Below are positions 62,268 through 64,000 of a stretch of 64,000 nucleotides of DNA, piece after piece (the stretch's first letter is position 1; every line of letters starts with the position of its first letter). This DNA comes from Nocardiopsis sp. N85 (lineage in GTDB: Bacteria; Actinomycetota; Actinomycetes; Streptosporangiales; Streptosporangiaceae): NCBI RefSeq assembly GCF_028882275.1, contig NZ_JARBUT010000002.1, positions 310,001-374,000 on the forward strand. The letters run 5' to 3'. The notes below the pieces were generated by a model that saw only the letters and a list, made by a program, of their open reading frames with translations, ran no database searches and had not been told where the DNA came from. Position numbers and translations under genes: made by a program.

Positions 62268-62690
62268 TCAGGCCGGCTTCCCCGTCGCCAGGAGACGGCG
62301 GCCGAGAAGGTACATCTCGCATCCGGCGCAGAAGGCGAAGGCGGCGTTGAGGAAGGCGGCGGTGAGGGCGAGGGCGGTCGCGCCGATACCGAGCCACTCG
62401 GGACCCACCAGGTATCCGATGAGTCCGAGGGCGGCGAAGGCGAGTCCCACCCCTTGCGCGAACCGGGGCGGCCGGGCGTCCTCCGTTTCGGAGGGCGGGC
62501 CCAGCCGGGGCCGTACGACGGTGGAGAACAACAGGGCGTAGGGCGAGTGGCGCACACCCGCGAGGACGCCGATCGCGAACACCACGGCCTGGAACCCCAG
62601 GATCCAGGGTTGGGCGAAGGCGAGGGCGGCGGCCAGCACGAGAGTGGTCAGGACAGCGGCGAAGCGCTGTCCGCGAGGGTCGACCTGCAT
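62268..62690 (-). CDS. DUF4395 membrane protein
   Basis: A 140-aa protein with four helices, matching DUF4395. It begins QVDPRGQRFAAVLTTLVLA and ends with AFAFCAGCEMYLLGRRL, a CxxC at the membrane edge. The family is commonly beside sulfurtransferase or thioredoxin genes, suggesting a redox or sulfur-carrier role in the membrane. Start at 62690 has AGGGA 10 nt upstream. Confidence 0.88.
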   Translation of the reverse strand: MQVDPRGQRFAAVLTTLVLAAALAFAQPWILGFQAVVFAIGVLAGVRHSPYALLFSTVVRPRLGPPSETEDARPPRFAQGVGLAFAALGLIGYLVGPEWLGIGATALALTAAFLNAAFAFCAGCEMYLLGRRLLATGKPA

Positions 62691-62765
62691 GACGAGTTGT
62701 CCCTGGCGTACACGAGGAGAAGGGTCGGTCGCGCGAGGAGGCGGGGGCTCAGGGGCCCGCACGCC

Positions 62766-62852
62766 CTAGGGACACAGACAGAGCGCGGCGGCGACGCGGC
62801 AGAAGTCCACCGCCCGTCGCTTCGTCAGATACGCGCTCGTCAAGGAAGTCAC
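62766..62852 (-). CDS. Cysteine-rich leader peptide
   Basis: A 28-aa ORF of the pattern seen in actinobacterial putative leader peptides: GTG start, a basic middle KRRAVDFCRVAAA, and the Cys-containing end LCLCP followed by TAG. It lies 75 bp before DUF4395 with its own promoter, in the place expected of a ribosome-stalling sensor that slows at Cys codons when cysteine is scarce. It is too short to be a stable enzyme. Confidence 0.72.
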   Translation of the reverse strand: MTSLTSAYLTKRRAVDFCRVAAALCLCP

Positions 62853-62859
62853 GTCCTTG

Positions 62860-62888
62860 ACGCTACAGGCCTCTCAACCCGTTGTCAC
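62860..62888 (-). promoter_or_regulatory. Promoter of the sulfur operon and leader peptide
   Basis: On the minus strand GTGACA (62883-62888), 17 nt, TAGCGT (62860-62865), then 7 nt to the leader GTG. The leader is therefore probably leaderless itself. Confidence 0.65.
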
Positions 62889-63032
62889 GGGTGGCCTGGA
62901 TCACAGAAGGGCCCATCCGGGCCGGTGAACGGGTGTGCGGCCCGCCGCTCGGGGCCCGGATGGGGAGGCGGGTTCCCCGTATTCCCTGGTGATCCGGTCG
63001 GAAAGGGTGGTCTGAGGTTCCGATCCCCCGGG

Positions 63033-63560
63033 TCAGGAGACCGCGAGACCGATGGCGGCGATCACATCGGCCTTGCGCGGTTGGCCGCTCGCCCGGCGCG
63101 TCACGCGCCCCCGCGCGTCCAGGACCAGGACCGTGGGGGTGCGCATGACGTTCAGCCGACGCACCAGGTCCAGGCGGGACTCGGCGTCGATCTCCGCGTG
63201 CGCGACGCCCTCGACCATGTCCACGACCTCCGTCAGGATCCGACGGGTGGCCCTGCACGGCTGGCAGAAGGCGCTGGAGAACTGCACGAGCGTGGCCCGC
63301 TCCCCCAGGGCGGCACCGATGTCCTCGGCGGTCAGCGCCGTCGCGTCGTCGGCCTGATCGCCGGTGTCGGTGCGATCGGTCGGTTCGCCCATGGGCCCCG
63401 GCTCCTCCCCCACGGCCACCGTGCCGTGGAACGCGGACTCGTTCGCGGGGGCGGGCCGCCCCTGCTCGCGGAAACGGCCCCGCCCCCGCCGCCACAGCAG
63501 GCCCACGGCGGTGGCCGCGAGCAGCGTGACGGCGAGGGCGGTCAGACCGACGGGGTCCAT
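63033..63560 (-). CDS. Membrane-anchored thioredoxin-like protein
   Basis: A 175-aa protein. One N-terminal helix (about residues 5-22), an acidic linker to about residue 75, then a thioredoxin fold: ATLVQFSSAFCQPCRATRRIL with the active site CQPC, and the cis-Pro in MRTPTVLVLD. Its ATG overlaps the stop of the preceding lipoprotein-like gene by 1 nt (TGATG). The neighbours resemble M. tuberculosis thiX, cysA2 and sseC. It probably reduces exported or membrane partners; CxxC of DUF4395 is a candidate. Confidence 0.88.
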   Translation of the reverse strand: MDPVGLTALAVTLLAATAVGLLWRRGRGRFREQGRPAPANESAFHGTVAVGEEPGPMGEPTDRTDTGDQADDATALTAEDIGAALGERATLVQFSSAFCQPCRATRRILTEVVDMVEGVAHAEIDAESRLDLVRRLNVMRTPTVLVLDARGRVTRRASGQPRKADVIAAIGLAVS

Positions 63561-64000
63561 CAGGCGGCCCCGGACCCCATGAGGGGCACGTTCTCGGCGA
63601 CACCGGTGACCCGCAGGCCGCCGGAGACGGCCTCGGCGTCGGTGACGGTCATCCCGAACGGCATCTGCGGCATCGGGAAGGAGACCGTGATCATGTCCGA
63701 GACGACCCCGGTGAGGTCGATGGGGGCACCCTCGACCTGGATGTCGGTGGGCGTGGCCGAGACGACCCCGTCCTGGACCGAGATGTCCAGGGCCGCGGAG
63801 ACCGGAACGCTGATGCCCAGGTTCACCATGGCCAGCTCACCGCTGGCGTAGGGCTTGCCGCCCTCGGTGGAGACCGTGATGCCCTCGGGCAGGAAGGGGT
63901 TGAGGATCGCGTAGGGCAGGACCGCCGAGCCGTCGATCCGACCGGCCGTGACCTCGGGCTGGTCGAGCAGCTCCGCCAGGGGCGCGTCGACGTCCTTGGC
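63560..64000 (-). CDS. lmeA: LmeA-like DUF2993 protein, C-terminal part
   Basis: The frame is open to the window edge, so the 5' end is missing; 146 residues are visible. It reads VTAGRIDGSAVLPYAILNPF, then DISVQDGVVSATPTDIQVEG, and ends in VRVTGVAENVPLMGSGAA-like beta repeats, as in DUF2993. In mycobacteria LmeA acts on mannosylated lipids outside the membrane and lies near thiX. The symbol is by family and position; the enzymatic role here is not shown. Confidence 0.72.
   Translation of the reverse strand, partial: AKDVDAPLAELLDQPEVTAGRIDGSAVLPYAILNPFLPEGITVSTEGGKPYASGELAMVNLGISVPVSAALDISVQDGVVSATPTDIQVEGAPIDLTGVVSDMITVSFPMPQMPFGMTVTDAEAVSGGLRVTGVAENVPLMGSGAA

Overview
The window is very GC-rich DNA from an actinobacterium, most likely Nocardiopsis or a close relative in Streptosporangiales. 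The placement rests on mshA (mycothiol synthesis), CarD, an F420-type luciferase-like oxidoreductase, MurT/GatD, SenX3/RegX3-type phosphate control, a class F sortase, and many start codons sitting 6-9 nt after a TANNNT hexamer, the usual look of actinobacterial leaderless promoters. The genus is inference; the phylum is secure.

Layout. 0-16.5 kb is a mixed metabolic and regulatory stretch: the end of an MFS exporter, nitronate monooxygenase, MarR regulator, a penicillin-acylase-family enzyme, a divergent SDR/TetR pair with an operator, DUF1918, an EF-G paralogue, a TetR/CxxC-protein pair, small membrane proteins, an F420-type oxidoreductase, a DMT carrier, a RibD/DHFR-like protein and a K+ channel. 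16.5-20.6 kb looks accessory: an Excalibur surface protein coupled to a class F sortase, a wrecked tyrosine integrase beside tRNA-Thr(UGU), and a PadR regulator fused translationally to an unknown gene.

20.6-31.1 kb is conserved core: rlmB, cysS, ispF, carD, phoU, a SenX3/RegX3 two-component pair, dtd. A three-unit PHO-box-like array lies in front of phoU and a perfect dyad covers the senX3 start. 31.1-39.6 kb holds membrane and protease genes: DUF2207, two tandem HEYGH zinc peptidases, an 11-TM protein with a lipase-like tail, DUF2516, and a BlaI/M56 pair. 39.8-44.2 kb has a macro-domain deacetylase, photolyase, a TudS(DUF523)-DUF1722 protein and a Tat-type secreted protein.

44.3-51.6 kb: mshA, YbjN, gpmA, DsrE and GIDE-like genes, nitrobindin-like FABP, YgfZ, YrdB and a DUF4352-like secreted protein. 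Between FABP and ygfZ lies a tiny ORF with its own promoter and a near-perfect Shine-Dalgarno. 51.6-61 kb: quinone oxidoreductase, DUF4097 plus alpha/beta hydrolase, gatD-murT, a 703-aa membrane protein, and a TAP-type lipoprotein peptidase. 61-64 kb is a sulfur operon (DUF4395, thiosulfate sulfurtransferase, DUF1416) behind a cysteine-rich leader peptide, with a membrane thioredoxin and an LmeA-like lipoprotein gene upstream. No CRISPR array, rRNA operon, IS element or biosynthetic cluster was seen.
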